A stretch of DNA of 24,361 nt, from the NCBI GenBank assembly GCA_024196135.1, contig JAMQCK010000411.1:1-24361 (forward strand). Direction: 5' to 3'. Every line of letters starts with the position of its first letter. Positions within the stretch are counted from its first letter, which is position 1. The notes beneath the pieces are model-generated. The model saw only the letters and a program-made list of their open reading frames with translations, made no database searches and had not been told where the DNA came from. The position numbers and the translations under genes are program-made. This DNA is from Pleurotus ostreatus/Saccharomyces cerevisiae fusant. Taxonomy: Eukaryota > Opisthokonta. Shown here in pieces: positions 1-11,958 of the stretch.

Positions 1-11
1 CATTCGCTGGT

Positions 12-2231
12 TCATTCGCGTGGCACCAATGCATCGCCGTCCAGTTCTTGGTGAGCCGCCAACCGGAAAAGACGGCCCGCCAGCTCTCTGAGCATTTCTA
101 TCTCGCTTCTTGTCGCGACAGGCGCCTTCTCTTGCTCCCGCTGCATACAGAAGAAGATGACATCCCGAATGGCTCTACAACGGATATCAGTATGAATCGA
201 ACGCCTCAAAACAGCACACTCGCCCATCGACATAATCCGCGTCGAACTTGTCACCGCGCGCGGCGCGAGATTTGAATCCGGCGTCAAACTCTATGAGAGG
301 ATCACCGGGCGACCGTACGGCAGGTATTATGTCTTCATTCGATATCGCTTGGTGGCCTTGGCCGCTGCCGCTGCCTTGCCGGTCGTATGAGTCGGAGCGA
401 TAGCCGTCCCTCCCAGATACGGACGTCAAGCCTCGCCCATTGTCCGCATCGTCCACTCGTCCCCAAGGCGGCCTTACGACGTCATGCGAGGATGGCTGAT
501 GGTAGGGGTGACGCGACACCCCCGCCGCCGCAGGGTCACCTCTATACTGCCCATGTTGGTCATGTCCTCGTCTGCTCGGTGATGGCGAGCGGGGAGCCCT
601 CTCGTTCCAGTAGACGAATCCTTGGCCAGTTGTATTGGGTGGAGGCGGCGGGGCAAATCTGCGATACTCCTCAAGAGCCGCTTGACCTGGAAAGGATTGA
701 TTCCTGATCGCCGTGTCAGCGAAAGGATGGTCAGACGTCAGATAAGGGGCGCCAAGGCTGCGTTCTTCAGAGCGCGATGCAAAGAGGGTGAAAGATGCAA
801 CGGACAGTGAGGCTGCATCTGGGTAATGCGTTTGGATGCAAGGCACGATATCGCGGGGGTCGAGCGGAATTCATGAAGAACAAGAGAGACGTAGGAACGG
901 AGCAAAAAAATCCGGCACGCACTTGATCCCGTACCGTTGCTTGAAGGCTTCTACCCAACCTTGGCTAGCTTTGAACTCGCTGTGCTCTGGAGAGTAGATC
1001 TGCAGGATTGTTGTCAGCTGAACAGTCACTGAAGAATCGGGTGATTTGCTAACGTTGGGATCCTGAGCGATCTCGAGAGCCCGTCGTTTGATGGCGATGT
1101 CGGTTATTGGCTTTCGCTCCCTGCGCCATCGCTCAAGGTCTTCCTCAAGGTGTTGCTCAATGATAGGATACTTGATAGGTCTACTCGGTTATTGATGAGC
1201 GACCGACGATAGAGTCCGATTGTTACGCACCTGTTCTTTGCCCGTTCTGCCTCGTCATCGGGTCTGGCAAGCCATTCCTTGCGATGCTTGAGGATCTTGC
1301 TGACAGTGCTGCGCTCGATGCTGAACACCGCGGCGATGTCCTCCTGACGTGCGGAGGGGTTCATCGCAGCGTACCGACAGATTTCCTTGCGGCGTTCTGT
1401 CGTCAGCTTTGTCTTCGTCTTGAGTCGCGGCACAGGATGGTGGACGCGAGGGTGGACATCGGTGACATCCGACTGAACGCGTGCATGTCGCGGACGCGCC
1501 GGGTCACTGACCAGTGGACCATCGGACGAGGGAGGGTGGGACATGATAGGAGGGTTCCCTTGAACCGCCGCTACAGGGCCTTGAGGCGTCATGCGCCAGG
1601 CCATATGTCCATTCCACTCCACGGCGCCTTTGTCCGACGGGTGATCGACGATTGGGGGCAATCGGAATGGCGACGCCGACGCTGCAGGCTCGCCCAGGAT
1701 AGGAGCGAGGCGTGGACTCATGCACCGATGCGTGCCGTTGGCGCCATCCGAATGGTGGCGAGGATGTGGTCCCGAGCTGTTGCTCGAGAACGTCGCGCTC
1801 GAGTCAGCGCCCTCGCTGCCATGGCGTGCGTAATACGTGGACGGTGACGCGGCATTGGCATACGCGACGGGGGAAGAGCGGTGTCGCCGGCGATCGGGTC
1901 CGCTGCTGGGCTCTCGCTGTGTGTCCTGAGGGGGCGCGAGCCTTTCCGTCGGTGAGGGTAATTGCACAGGCCCGTGGCCGCTGTCAAAGTAGCCCCGGGA
2001 GCCACCGTTGGCCGCGCTGGAGCCGTTGGGGTTGTGGCCGGCGTGCGGGAAGGTCTCCCAGCGCGGCGGCCCACTGAGGTCGGCGCTGCGCGGGGAGGAG
2101 TGGGGATCACCGGCGGCAGCGCCATTCGTATCGACGAGAGGGTTGGGGAGGTACGAGCGGTATCCGCGGTTGGGCAGGGGCTGCTCTACCTGCTGCTGGC
2201 CCATCGACGTCTGGAGGCTCGTGGTCGACAT
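12..2231 (-). CDS. CENP-B/Tc5-type HTH DNA-binding protein, no DDE domain
   Basis: Probable sequence-specific DNA-binding protein, presumably nuclear. Model: exons 1231..2231, 923..1180, 218..757 and 12..174, about 653 aa. Residues 1-265 are low-complexity Pro/Ser/His-rich. Residues about 270-333 form the first helix-turn-helix (KLTTERRKEICRYAAMNP, then AAVFSIERSTVSKILKHRKE). Exon 2 carries the second, CENPB-type HTH (IIEQHLEEDLERWRRER and SQGWVEAFKQRYGI), which is diagnostic of CENP-B/pogo-like proteins. After it come Pro/Arg/Ser-rich sequence and a charged C-terminal piece (AIRDVIFFCMQREQEKAPVA). In pogo transposases a DDE domain would follow; none is visible, so this looks like a host gene. 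The first splice (acceptor TAG at 1181-1183) is firm because it restores the HTH frame. The 165-nt intron 758..922 and the last intron 175..217 are only best fits. The start codon is the first Met of the open frame; an upstream exon is possible. Confidence 0.75.
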
Positions 2232-2873
2232 TGTGTGCGACGCTGGGCTCGTCGGGGACGGCGTGAGCTGCTGATTGCGGGATATGGGACGGGGGTGATG
2301 GGGAGCAGGGATGACCCTATTCCAGTGCGCTGCTGGCGTCGTGTCTGCGTGTCCGGCGTTCCTGTCGTCCAGCTGGGAGGATGCGAAGGAAGTCGGTGGC
2401 CACCGCCGTCAGCTCGCCCGCTGAATCATGGGCTGCCCGGTCGAGAATCCGGGAAAAACGACGCGGGCCTCGTGTCGCGCGCAGTCACATTCTCGTCACG
2501 GAAGTCCATTTGCTATCCCCGTACGGCTTCAATGGTCTCCGAAGCTCCCAAGTGTGATATCGCGGTACTGGAGAGGTTGACTGTGGTCGTGTACGACATA
2601 GCATGTCGTAAGGCCTCCTGCGAACATTCATGCTGTATCGCGATTTCTGTTTCTCTCGAGAACGCGCATTCTGATGGAAACGGCATCGCTTAGATGGCCG
2701 TACATAGATAGATATTCAACTACGTGTACACCCATAGTTTGACCCAACAGTACACCAGATGCACCAATAAATAAGATAAAGATTAACGAGAAACCAGCTT
2801 TTTCACTTCTCGTGGCCTACTTATCGTCAGCGAGAAGTCAAAACCCCGTGACGAACCCCACTCACCTCGATCC
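2232..2873. other. Intergenic, 5' side of HTH gene and 3' side of DPBB gene
   Basis: No coding exon is supported. The 2690-2870 part is AT-richer than its surroundings and, read on the minus strand, carries several TGTA motifs (near 2700-2760) just downstream of the stop of the double-psi beta-barrel gene, as expected for a 3' UTR and cleavage/polyadenylation region. Open frames on the plus strand across 1962-2693 are antisense to the HTH gene and its leader and show no recognisable domain. Confidence 0.5.
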
Positions 2874-3726
2874 TCAGTGCTGGCGCCCGAAATGGCGCTT
2901 CTTGTACTGGATCACCAGCTGCCCATCCCTGCACACATACGGGTACGCCAGCTGCCCATTGTACTGCCAGCGCCCGGACCCGCAGATCTCCCACGAGTTC
3001 TCGTTCGGGCAGCGGATCGCGCCCTCGGGCGAGCACGCCTCGGCGCCGGTGGTCGTGGTGGGCGGCGCAACAGTCGTCGTCGTAGGCGTCGTCGCCGGCG
3101 GGTTGGTGGGCTGGAGGACGCCGGAGGAGACGCCGGTGAGCCAGTCCCAGGTGATCTGGATGCGCCCGAGGCCTTGGTCGGCGATCTTGTCGAAGGCGCC
3201 GCGCGAGAAGTCGAGGTCGAAGGCACCGTTGCAGCCGGCGCAGCGATCGACGATGGTGACATCGACGGACTTGCCGTTGTCTGGGAGGGGTCTGGTCAGT
3301 GATGATTATGGGAAGACAAGGAACTTCAGGTACGCACAATAGGCGCGGACCTGCTGACCACAGATGGGGTTCAAGTTGGGGTTTGCGGTGGCGCCCCTGC
3401 AATTCATCGTCAGTACGTTCCCCTCGCCATTCAAACAGGAAAAGACGCACGGGTAGTTATCGAACGTATCGTGCGCGATGGCGACGACCATCTGGTCGGC
3501 AGTGCTGGTGATACCGCACGCGCCGAGACCGACATCGAAGAATGTGCCTGTGATCCACAGTCAGCTATCACTATCACCGTGAAGTCACACATCCTATCCT
3601 CTCCGTCACACGTCCTATCCTCCCCGACACGAACGTGGCTGCGAACTCACCATCACCAGCGTGGCTGCCATCCGCCAGCACCGTCGAAAAGAGGGCGGCA
3701 GCAGCAAACAGGAAGCGGGCGAACAT
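2874..3726 (-). CDS. Secreted RlpA-like double-psi beta-barrel protein with Cys-rich C-terminal module (copy A)
   Basis: Small secreted protein of 212 aa; exons 3651..3726, 3451..3547, 3338..3396 and 2874..3280, all introns GT-AG and phase-consistent. Residues 1-18 are a signal peptide (MFARFLFAAAALFSTVLA). The double-psi beta-barrel (expansin/barwin/RlpA fold) runs from GDGTFFDVGLGACGI to the ITWDWLTG block and includes the hallmark VTIVDRCAGC with its conserved Asp. A Thr/Pro linker follows, then a four-Cys module (ACSPEGAIRC, NSWEICGSGRWQYNG, YVCRDGQL) whose spacing resembles small fungal carbohydrate-binding modules such as CBM19; that likeness is tentative. Related fungal proteins act at cell walls or as secreted inhibitors, so a wall or polysaccharide role is inferred, not shown. 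A tandem paralogue lies 1.5 kb upstream. The first intron (3548..3650) is absent from that copy. The start is the Met directly before the signal peptide. Confidence 0.88.
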
Positions 3727-3890
3727 TGTTGAAAGGAGGGAAGGTGTAAAGGAAGGAAGGGTGGAAAGGAAGGAATGGTGGTAGGTTAAGATAACCGAAG
3801 GAAGGGAAGGCGCAGGCGAAAGGCGCGTAAGTAAAGGGCGATGCGCGTGAAGTCGCAAACGGACAATGGATGAGAGCGCCGGACTCGCGT

Positions 3891-3897
3891 TTATATA
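3891..3897 (-). promoter_or_regulatory. TATA box of DPBB copy A
   Basis: The minus strand reads TATATAA, 165 bp upstream of the ATG at 3726. Between them the coding strand is strongly pyrimidine-rich (the plus strand shows GGAAGG-type runs at 3735-3790), the usual leader of well-expressed fungal secreted-protein genes. Copy B has the same arrangement. Confidence 0.6.
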
Positions 3898-3961
3898 CGT
3901 GCCACCATCCAGCCCAGACCCGGATAGGGAGGTGGGTGGCGATCACGCCTATGGCGAAGGA

Positions 3962-4299
3962 TCATGCACTCAGCAAGGGGCAGGAGGAGGTGTACGCAGG
4001 TACCCATCCCGCGATGCACCTGCACCCTCCCGGCGGGCACGGCGCGTTGCAGGTACAAATTTGGGCTGGCCGCTGGTCGACAGGGGCAGGCTAGAGAGCG
4101 CCCGGGTAGACGGCGAATGAAAGGCGTGACTCACCTTTGTGTGCTCCGTGTGATGGCTTTGGGCGCTTTGCAGCGCCGCCGTCCCAGTCGCGTTCAAGTC
4201 TGATGATTCGATACGAGCGACGAGCTCGTAGCGCACCGCAGTCCATAGTCCACTGTCGCTGCCCATACCGACGAAGACGGTGACCCCATCGCGTCCCAA
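3962..4299 (-). CDS. Possible two-exon gene for a small Cys-rich protein
   Basis: Doubtful gene of 97 aa with exons 4135..4299 and 3962..4090. The open frame from the Met at 4299 runs into a strong donor (AAG|GTGAGT at 4134) and an acceptor (CTCTCTAG, 4091-4094) 44 nt later, and the spliced frame closes at 3962. The second exon encodes a dense cysteine block, ICTCNAPCPPGGCRCIAGW, with CxC and CxxxxCxC spacing that recalls metallothionein-like or EGF-like loops. No signal peptide is seen at the chosen start, and an upstream exon might supply one. The gene would end only about 65 bp upstream of the TATA box of DPBB copy A. It matches no family I can name and could be chance open sequence in GC-rich DNA. 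Confidence 0.27.
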
Positions 4300-5214
4300 G
4301 GGAGCGCCAAAGATGAAAAGCGATGGAACAAGGCCCTCGTACGGGCACGCTTCCTCGGTGCGGCCGTGCGTAGATCATCCGCCTGCTTCATCGTCGGTGC
4401 CTGCGCCTTTCTGATTGGTAGGGTGCATGCGTCACCGTACGCCCAGTCTGTGTACGGTTTCAAGACTGAGGAATGTTCGTATAGGACCTTTGATACGGTC
4501 CGCGCAGGCCCGTCTATCGAGCAACTTGCACATCATACGCACCGGTAAAGCGCAATAATCATCGTCGGTCAAACGCGATGATGCGACTCCCGGACGGTCG
4601 TTTGGGCCTGGCAGATGGGGAGAACATAGGTCTGGCGGGCGGAGCGGCGGTGGCGGTGGCGACGTCGTCGGAGTGGTCGCGGGAGGTAGAACGTTGTGTC
4701 AAGAATTGGCGGCGCGTAGACGATGTGAACGGGCCAAGTCGGTAAACACCCACCTTACAATTCAGTCTCTGTCGAAATCGCGGTTGAGCTTGGCGGGTGA
4801 GTAATCAGCATCTTCACTTCAGCCGTAGGACTTTCTAGAATCGCGCTTGTGAGTATGCACACCCGAGAGAGCCAGCCCAGGGTCAAACGTTGGTCGTCGC
4901 AAGAGGCAAGGACGGCGTGGGATTGTGCCCGCGCCACGGGCTCGCTCCCACGTGCCGTCACGGTTCATGTCACAATTGGGCATGGTACTCTGAATCCCAA
5001 GCTACCATTTTCAAAAGGAAAGATCCCATGAACTGATTGTTGTATAGTGATATACGGTACCCAATATCATGAGCAACACACAAACACCAATAGATAGACC
5101 ATATAAATAACCCCAATGATTGACGTGCCAGTAACCCTTTGTTTCTCTTTTCTTCTTCAGTAAACGTTTAGCGCTGACACCCTAGAAGCACCTCAGCGCT
5201 GGTGTCGAAAGCGC
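4300..5214. other. Intergenic between the DPBB paralogues
   Basis: No convincing exon was found on either strand. Short open frames near 4366-4548 (+), 4559-4753 (-) and 4849-5031 (+) have no splice signals or recognisable domains. The stretch 5035-5165 is AT-rich and is the probable 3' UTR and poly(A) region of DPBB copy B, which reads leftwards into it. Confidence 0.5.
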
Positions 5215-5959
5215 TCAGTGCTGGCGCCCAAAGTGCCTCTTCTTCGACGGGATGATCAGCTGTCCATCCCTGCACACATACGGCGCCGGGACAACCCCAT
5301 TGTACTGCCACCTCCCTGACCCGCAGATCTCCCACGAGTGCTCGTCCGGGCACCGGACAGCGCCCTCCGGCGAGCACGCCTCCGAGCCGCTGGTCGTGGT
5401 AGTAGGCGGCGCACCGGCGGTCGTCGTGGGCGTCGTCGCGGGCGGCTGCGTGGGCTCGAGGACGCCGGAGGAGACGCCGGTGAGCCAGTCCCAGGTGATC
5501 TGGATGCGGCCGGGGCCGAGGTCGGAGAGCTGCTGGAAGGCGCCGCGCGAGAAGTCGAGATCGAAGCCGGAGCAGCCACCGCAGCGGTCGACGACGGTGA
5601 CGTCGACGGATTTGTCGTTGTCTGGGGGAAAGAAGGGTCAGCGTGGTGGCGGGGAGAGATGAAGGGGGAAGCGTACAGTAAGCGCGAATCTGCGTCCCGC
5701 AAATGGGGTTCAGGTTCGGGTTCGCGGTGGCTCCACTAATGGAATTGTGGTCAATGTGTTACGTCTCCAAAGAGAGGAGAAAAACTCACGGGTAGCCCTG
5801 GAACATGGCGTCCGGGACAGCAACCACCATCTGGTCCGCAGAGCTGGTGATGCCGCAAGCGCCGAGACCGACGTCGTAGAACGTGCCATCACCGGCATGG
5901 CTACCAGCCGCGAGGGCAGTGGAGGCGAGAGCAGCAACAACAAAGGCGCGAGAGAACAT
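5215..5959 (-). CDS. Secreted RlpA-like double-psi beta-barrel protein with Cys-rich C-terminal module (copy B)
   Basis: Tandem paralogue of the gene at 2874-3726, 211 aa; exons 5790..5959, 5677..5735 and 5215..5621. It has the same order of parts: signal peptide (MFSRAFVVAALASTALA), double-psi beta-barrel (GDGTFYDVGLGACGI through VTVVDRCGGC to ITWDWLTG), Thr/Pro linker, four-Cys module (ACSPEGAVRC, WEICGSGRWQYNG, YVCRDGQL) and an identical KKRHFGRQH tail. The last two introns sit at the same phase and position as in copy A, and the last exon is 407 nt in both, so the pair arose by duplication. The intron that splits GDG|TF in copy A is missing here. Cell-wall or polysaccharide association is inferred from the fold. 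Confidence 0.9.
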
Positions 5960-6086
5960 CGTTATGTACTTGGCTTCGAAGGAGTGAAGGGGGTGTAAAT
6001 AAAGAAAGTACACGCGAGGCGCGATAGATAGGGAGGAAGGATGGGAGGGCGGGGAGGATGAGGAGAGGAGATGGCGGAGATGCGCA

Positions 6087-6093
6087 TTATATA
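6087..6093 (-). promoter_or_regulatory. TATA box of DPBB copy B
   Basis: The minus strand reads TATATAA, 128 bp upstream of the ATG at 5959, followed by a pyrimidine-rich leader (the plus strand is purine-rich at 6000-6075). The layout mirrors that of copy A, so the promoter was probably duplicated together with the gene. Confidence 0.6.
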
Positions 6094-6148
6094 GGGAGAG
6101 ACGGCGTCTGGGCTGATCACCCTGGGTGTGCCCGCTCGAGGAGCACAT

Positions 6149-7066
6149 AGGTCATGCAGATCCCGACGCAGGGGGTGTAAGAGGTGAAGGCAGTGTACGA
6201 CGGAGCAGGTGGTGACGAGCAGAGTTGCATCTTGGCTTCCACCATTTGCCTCGAGACGAACAGCGCTTAGCGCTTCGACATACGCGCTTGTCTATCTTCC
6301 TCCCAGTAATTGCTATACGGTGTCTTTGAGGCCACTTCGCCGGGTCTTCTTCGACCTTCAATTTTCGCCATGCCACAAACTCGCGGGCACCATGTGCGGC
6401 CGTGTTCCCATTGAAGGCGTCGGTGCCTGCCCGTCCTCGGTACCTGGCGCAGCGGAGAGTGTCCCATATATACGTCCCTATCAGGTCCTTTTCAAACTTG
6501 CGAGGTCGGCGAGCTGGGTGAGAGATGCTCGAGGCGCGGAAGAGATTGCCCACTACTAAGATGGTCGGCTTTTGCCGAATGGTGGCCACAAAGTCACTGT
6601 TCAGCTCCAGCCACCAGAAGGTGGGCGGCAACGCGACGGAAGCTCAGACGCAGAGAACTTGACAGAAAAGTCGATTTTTCCAAAGACACATCGAAAAGAC
6701 AGGCGGGGAGTTCCCGATGATTTGCATTCAATTCTGCCTGAGCATCCTGGGCGATCTTCAGAGAAGTATAACACTGAACGCTCTGGTATGCACCTCAAAC
6801 AAGCCCTCCTTCCCATCTTCTACGCCCCTCTACTCCAAACCACGCCATTCCTCTCCCCTCCCGCGTAGTTCCTCCACTCTTCGGGTGTCGTCCCGCATCC
6901 CAAAATACTCCTGATCGTCGATGGCAGGTGTCGTGCATGCAAGCCAGGATATATATCGGGTTCATTGGGGGCATGGAGGGTCGCATGTGAGGGCCAGGAA
7001 GGGCCAGACCGGCGAAGGATATGCGCGGAGGGACCGCACGGCGCCTACGTGTGTTTTGTCGATGGC
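6149..7066. other. Intergenic, no supported gene
   Basis: A 159-codon open frame on the minus strand (6152-6631) and two shorter plus-strand frames are present, but none shows a recognisable domain, a plausible exon chain or a biased composition. The left end holds the promoter region of DPBB copy B, and the right end (about 6880-7066) the 3' flank of the UPF0390 gene. Confidence 0.5.
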
Positions 7067-7479
7067 TTAGACGCTTTCGATGACGACCTGGGGGGGAGGA
7101 AGCTTGTCAGCGGTAGACCATATATAATATAGACCATGCGCACGCTTCAGGCTGAACGATATTCTTCATGATGGTCAGCTTGCCGGCAGAGGCGGCGTTG
7201 ACCATCTGCTGCTCGATCGACTTGTTGATCTTAGCAGAGAGGGACTGGGTGGAATGTCAGACAGTTGCCTTAGGGTCAAAGAAGGGGAAAAGCTGAGGAG
7301 GAGAAGGAGGAGAAGGAGGGTGGGGGGGATCTCACCTTATGCATCTGAGCCTGCTTGATGAGCACCTGCTTCTTGGGAGGTACGGTGCGCTTGCCCTTCT
7401 TCGTGTTGGCCGCCGCTTTCTGTGCATGTCTCGCGCTCGTGGCCTTGGCTTGCATTCCCTTGATCTTTCCCTGCGCCAT
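7067..7479 (-). CDS. UPF0390/DUF2462 family small basic protein
   Basis: Short, very basic protein of 83 aa; exons 7336..7479, 7158..7244 and 7067..7087, all phase 0. The start MAQGKIKGMQAKATS and the Lys-rich run KKGKRTVPPKK are typical of the UPF0390 family (human member C19orf53, Leydig cell tumour 10 kDa protein homologue). The second exon encodes a conserved amphipathic helix with SIEQQMVNAASAGKLTIMKN. The last exon adds only VVIESV before the stop. Family members are thought to be nuclear or nucleolar, but the biochemical role is unknown. The final donor is GTTCAG, a weak match, chosen because the family ends this way. The gene is divergent from the complex I subunit gene, with 169 bp between the two start codons. 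Confidence 0.85.
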
Positions 7480-7648
7480 CGCTATGCGATTGAGGGGAAT
7501 GAGATGAATTATCGGTGAGCGAGCAGGGTGTGATCAGCCAACGTGGGGGAACGAGAAAAAGCGCCGGACCGGCGTCACAGAGATGAGGGTGTGACGCGTG
7601 ACGGTCGCCTGCATATCCCGAGTTGACTATTGGCGGCCATTGTCGACG
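7480..7648. promoter_or_regulatory. Shared divergent promoter, UPF0390 gene / NDUFA9
   Basis: Only 169 bp separate the start codons of two head-to-head genes, so both promoters and 5' leaders must overlap here. No clear TATA box is visible on either strand, consistent with housekeeping expression. Co-regulation is an inference from the spacing. Confidence 0.6.
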
Positions 7649-9055
7649 ATGCTGGCGGCGTCGTCTAGAGCAGCAAGCCTCCCTGGCGCGCTCAAGGCGC
7701 CATCGCAGGTGCGGCGGGTGATTTTATGCGGGGGGTTTTGCTGACGGTTTCGCCCGACAGCGCGCATACCACTCCCTGACCACCCTCCCCTCCCGCAAGC
7801 CCGTCATCGCACAGGGTATCCCCGGCTACAGCGCCGTCTCTGGACACCGGGTGACTGTGTTTGGCTGCACTGGCTTCTTGGGCAGATACCTTGTATCGAA
7901 GCTCGGTAAGTGATGCACGCGTGCGGCGGGGTTGTTCGCTCATGTCGGCGCAGGCAAGATCGGAACGCAGGTGACGGTCCCGTACCGCGATGAAGACACC
8001 AAGCGTCACTTGAAGCCGATGGGCGACCTCGGCCAGATTGTTCCGCTGGTGCGCTAACCTGCGCACTCACTCTATACTACCCTCTTAACGCGCTTCGCAG
8101 GAATGGGACATTCGCAACGAGCAGCAGATTGCCGAGTGCTTGCGCCACTCCGACATTGTGTACAACCTTGTCGGCCGTGACTACGAGACCAAGTGCGTAT
8201 CCCTAAGTATCATCTTGTACCCTCCGTTAATATACGCACCCCCAGGAACTTCAACTACTCTGCCGTACACGCCGACGGCGCCGCCCGCATTGCCCACATC
8301 GCGAAGCAGGAGGGTGTCGAGCGTCTCGTGCACGTCTCGCACCTCAACGCTGCCCCGGACTCCAAGTCCGCGTTCTACCGTGCCAAGTTTGAGGGCGAGG
8401 AGCGCGTCAAGGAGGCATTCCCCGAGGCGACCATCATTCGCCCGTCCATCATGTACGGCTACGAGGACAAGCTTCTCAACAACATGGCCAGTGCGTGCAC
8501 GCATACCCCTCACTCCCCACACACAACTGATCTCCTTGCCTTCTTCTAGTCTGGCCCATCTACTGGCGCCTGAACCAATCGCAGACCAAGTGCCGCCCCG
8601 TGCACGTCATGGACGTCGCTCAGGCGCTCGCCAACCTCATGGAGATGCCCCGCATCGAGCGCACGCTGAACCTCCCCGGGCCCTCGACGCTCACCTACGA
8701 GTTCCTTCTCGACCTCGTCGCCTCCGTATCCCTCCGCCCCGCCTCCTCCGCGCCCGCGCTCCCCAAGGGCCTCGCGAAGTGGGCCGCGAACCTCGTGAGC
8801 AAGTCCGTGTGGTGGCCGACGCTGTCGCCGGACGAGATCGAGCGCCGCTACATCGACGATGCGACGGTGCCGGGCGACTGGGATGTGGTGGGCGTCACCC
8901 CGAGCGAGATTGAGAACCATGCGATCACGTACTTGAGGCGGTATCGGTCGGCGTATGTGTACATCCTCTTTTGCGAAGGACTTATGGCTAATGACATTGA
9001 CAGCGACAACTTCATTCGCCCGGTTACGCTCCCGCCGCGTCCTGCGACGTTGTAG
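7649..9055 (+). CDS. NDUFA9: NADH:ubiquinone oxidoreductase 40 kDa subunit (NDUFA9-type), mitochondrial
   Basis: Accessory subunit of respiratory complex I at the peripheral/membrane arm junction, with an atypical short-chain dehydrogenase fold that binds NADPH. Exons 7649..7708, 7761..7905, 7954..8048, 8101..8192, 8246..8490, 8550..8946 and 9004..9055; 361 aa, the usual family length. Residues 1-20 are Ala/Ser/Arg-rich and suit a mitochondrial presequence. The dinucleotide motif is VTVFGCTGFLGRYL (GxxGxxG at residues 55-61). NLVGRDYETKNF, RLVHVSHLNA, YRAKFEGEERV (YxxxK type) and EATIIRPSIMYG are characteristic of NDUFA9. The last intron (8947..9003) is 57 nt and has no stop, so retention would add 19 residues; splicing gives the expected RDNFIRPVTLPP end. 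The UPF0390 gene is divergent; the esterase follows on the same strand 338 bp on. Confidence 0.95.
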
Positions 9056-9393
9056 ATGCAACAGCCATACTTGCTCCCTTAGACTAGGTGGCAAAAATGA
9101 CAAGGACCTTCAGTGCATATGAAAGGCTGATGATACGCAAAGCACGAAGATTAGGAAGCAACAAGTAAAGGTGAGGAATTTCACATGCACTTCAGATACC
9201 TGCTCGTGTCAGAGACGCGGTCGCAGGCATACAAAGAAGGTGAGAATTCGAAGGCCAGTCATCGACGGACCGTCATCGCTAACGGGCCGGCTGCACTCAG
9301 CATGACCGTACCGTGCGCGCTCAGCTGACGGACAGCCGGCCATAAAGCTGCTGGACGCAGGACGCTTCTCGCTCTCGTCGCTCGTCCCTCAAC
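9056..9393. other. Intergenic, NDUFA9 3' flank and esterase promoter
   Basis: This 338-bp stretch separates two plus-strand genes. The first part is the AT-richer 3' flank of NDUFA9. The part nearest the esterase start has a weak ATAAA-like sequence around 9342 but no clear TATA box. No further gene was seen. Confidence 0.5.

Positions 9394-11958
<2,565 letters not shown>

Noticed and set aside
1284..2693. Long plus-strand open frames (187 and 243 codons) opposite the HTH gene
   Set aside because: They are antisense to a well-supported coding frame in GC-rich DNA, are Arg-rich and low in information, and contain no domain.
2827..3450. A 207-codon minus-strand frame overlapping DPBB copy A
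   Set aside because: It crosses two introns and uses the wrong frame in the last exon; the spliced frame gives the barrel and Cys-rich module shared with copy B.
6152..6631. A 159-codon open frame on the minus strand upstream of DPBB copy B
   Set aside because: No domain, no splice partner and no conserved-looking blocks; it lies in an intergenic stretch where such frames are expected in GC-rich sequence.
7285..7325. Purine-rich GGAGAAGGAGG run near the UPF0390 gene
   Set aside because: It lies within intron 1 of that gene and is simple low-complexity sequence; nothing suggests a separate element.
8140..9103. Open frames of 257 codons (+) and 185 codons (-) over NDUFA9
   Set aside because: Both are out-of-frame shadows of the NDUFA9 exons; only the NDUFA9 frame gives a recognisable protein.
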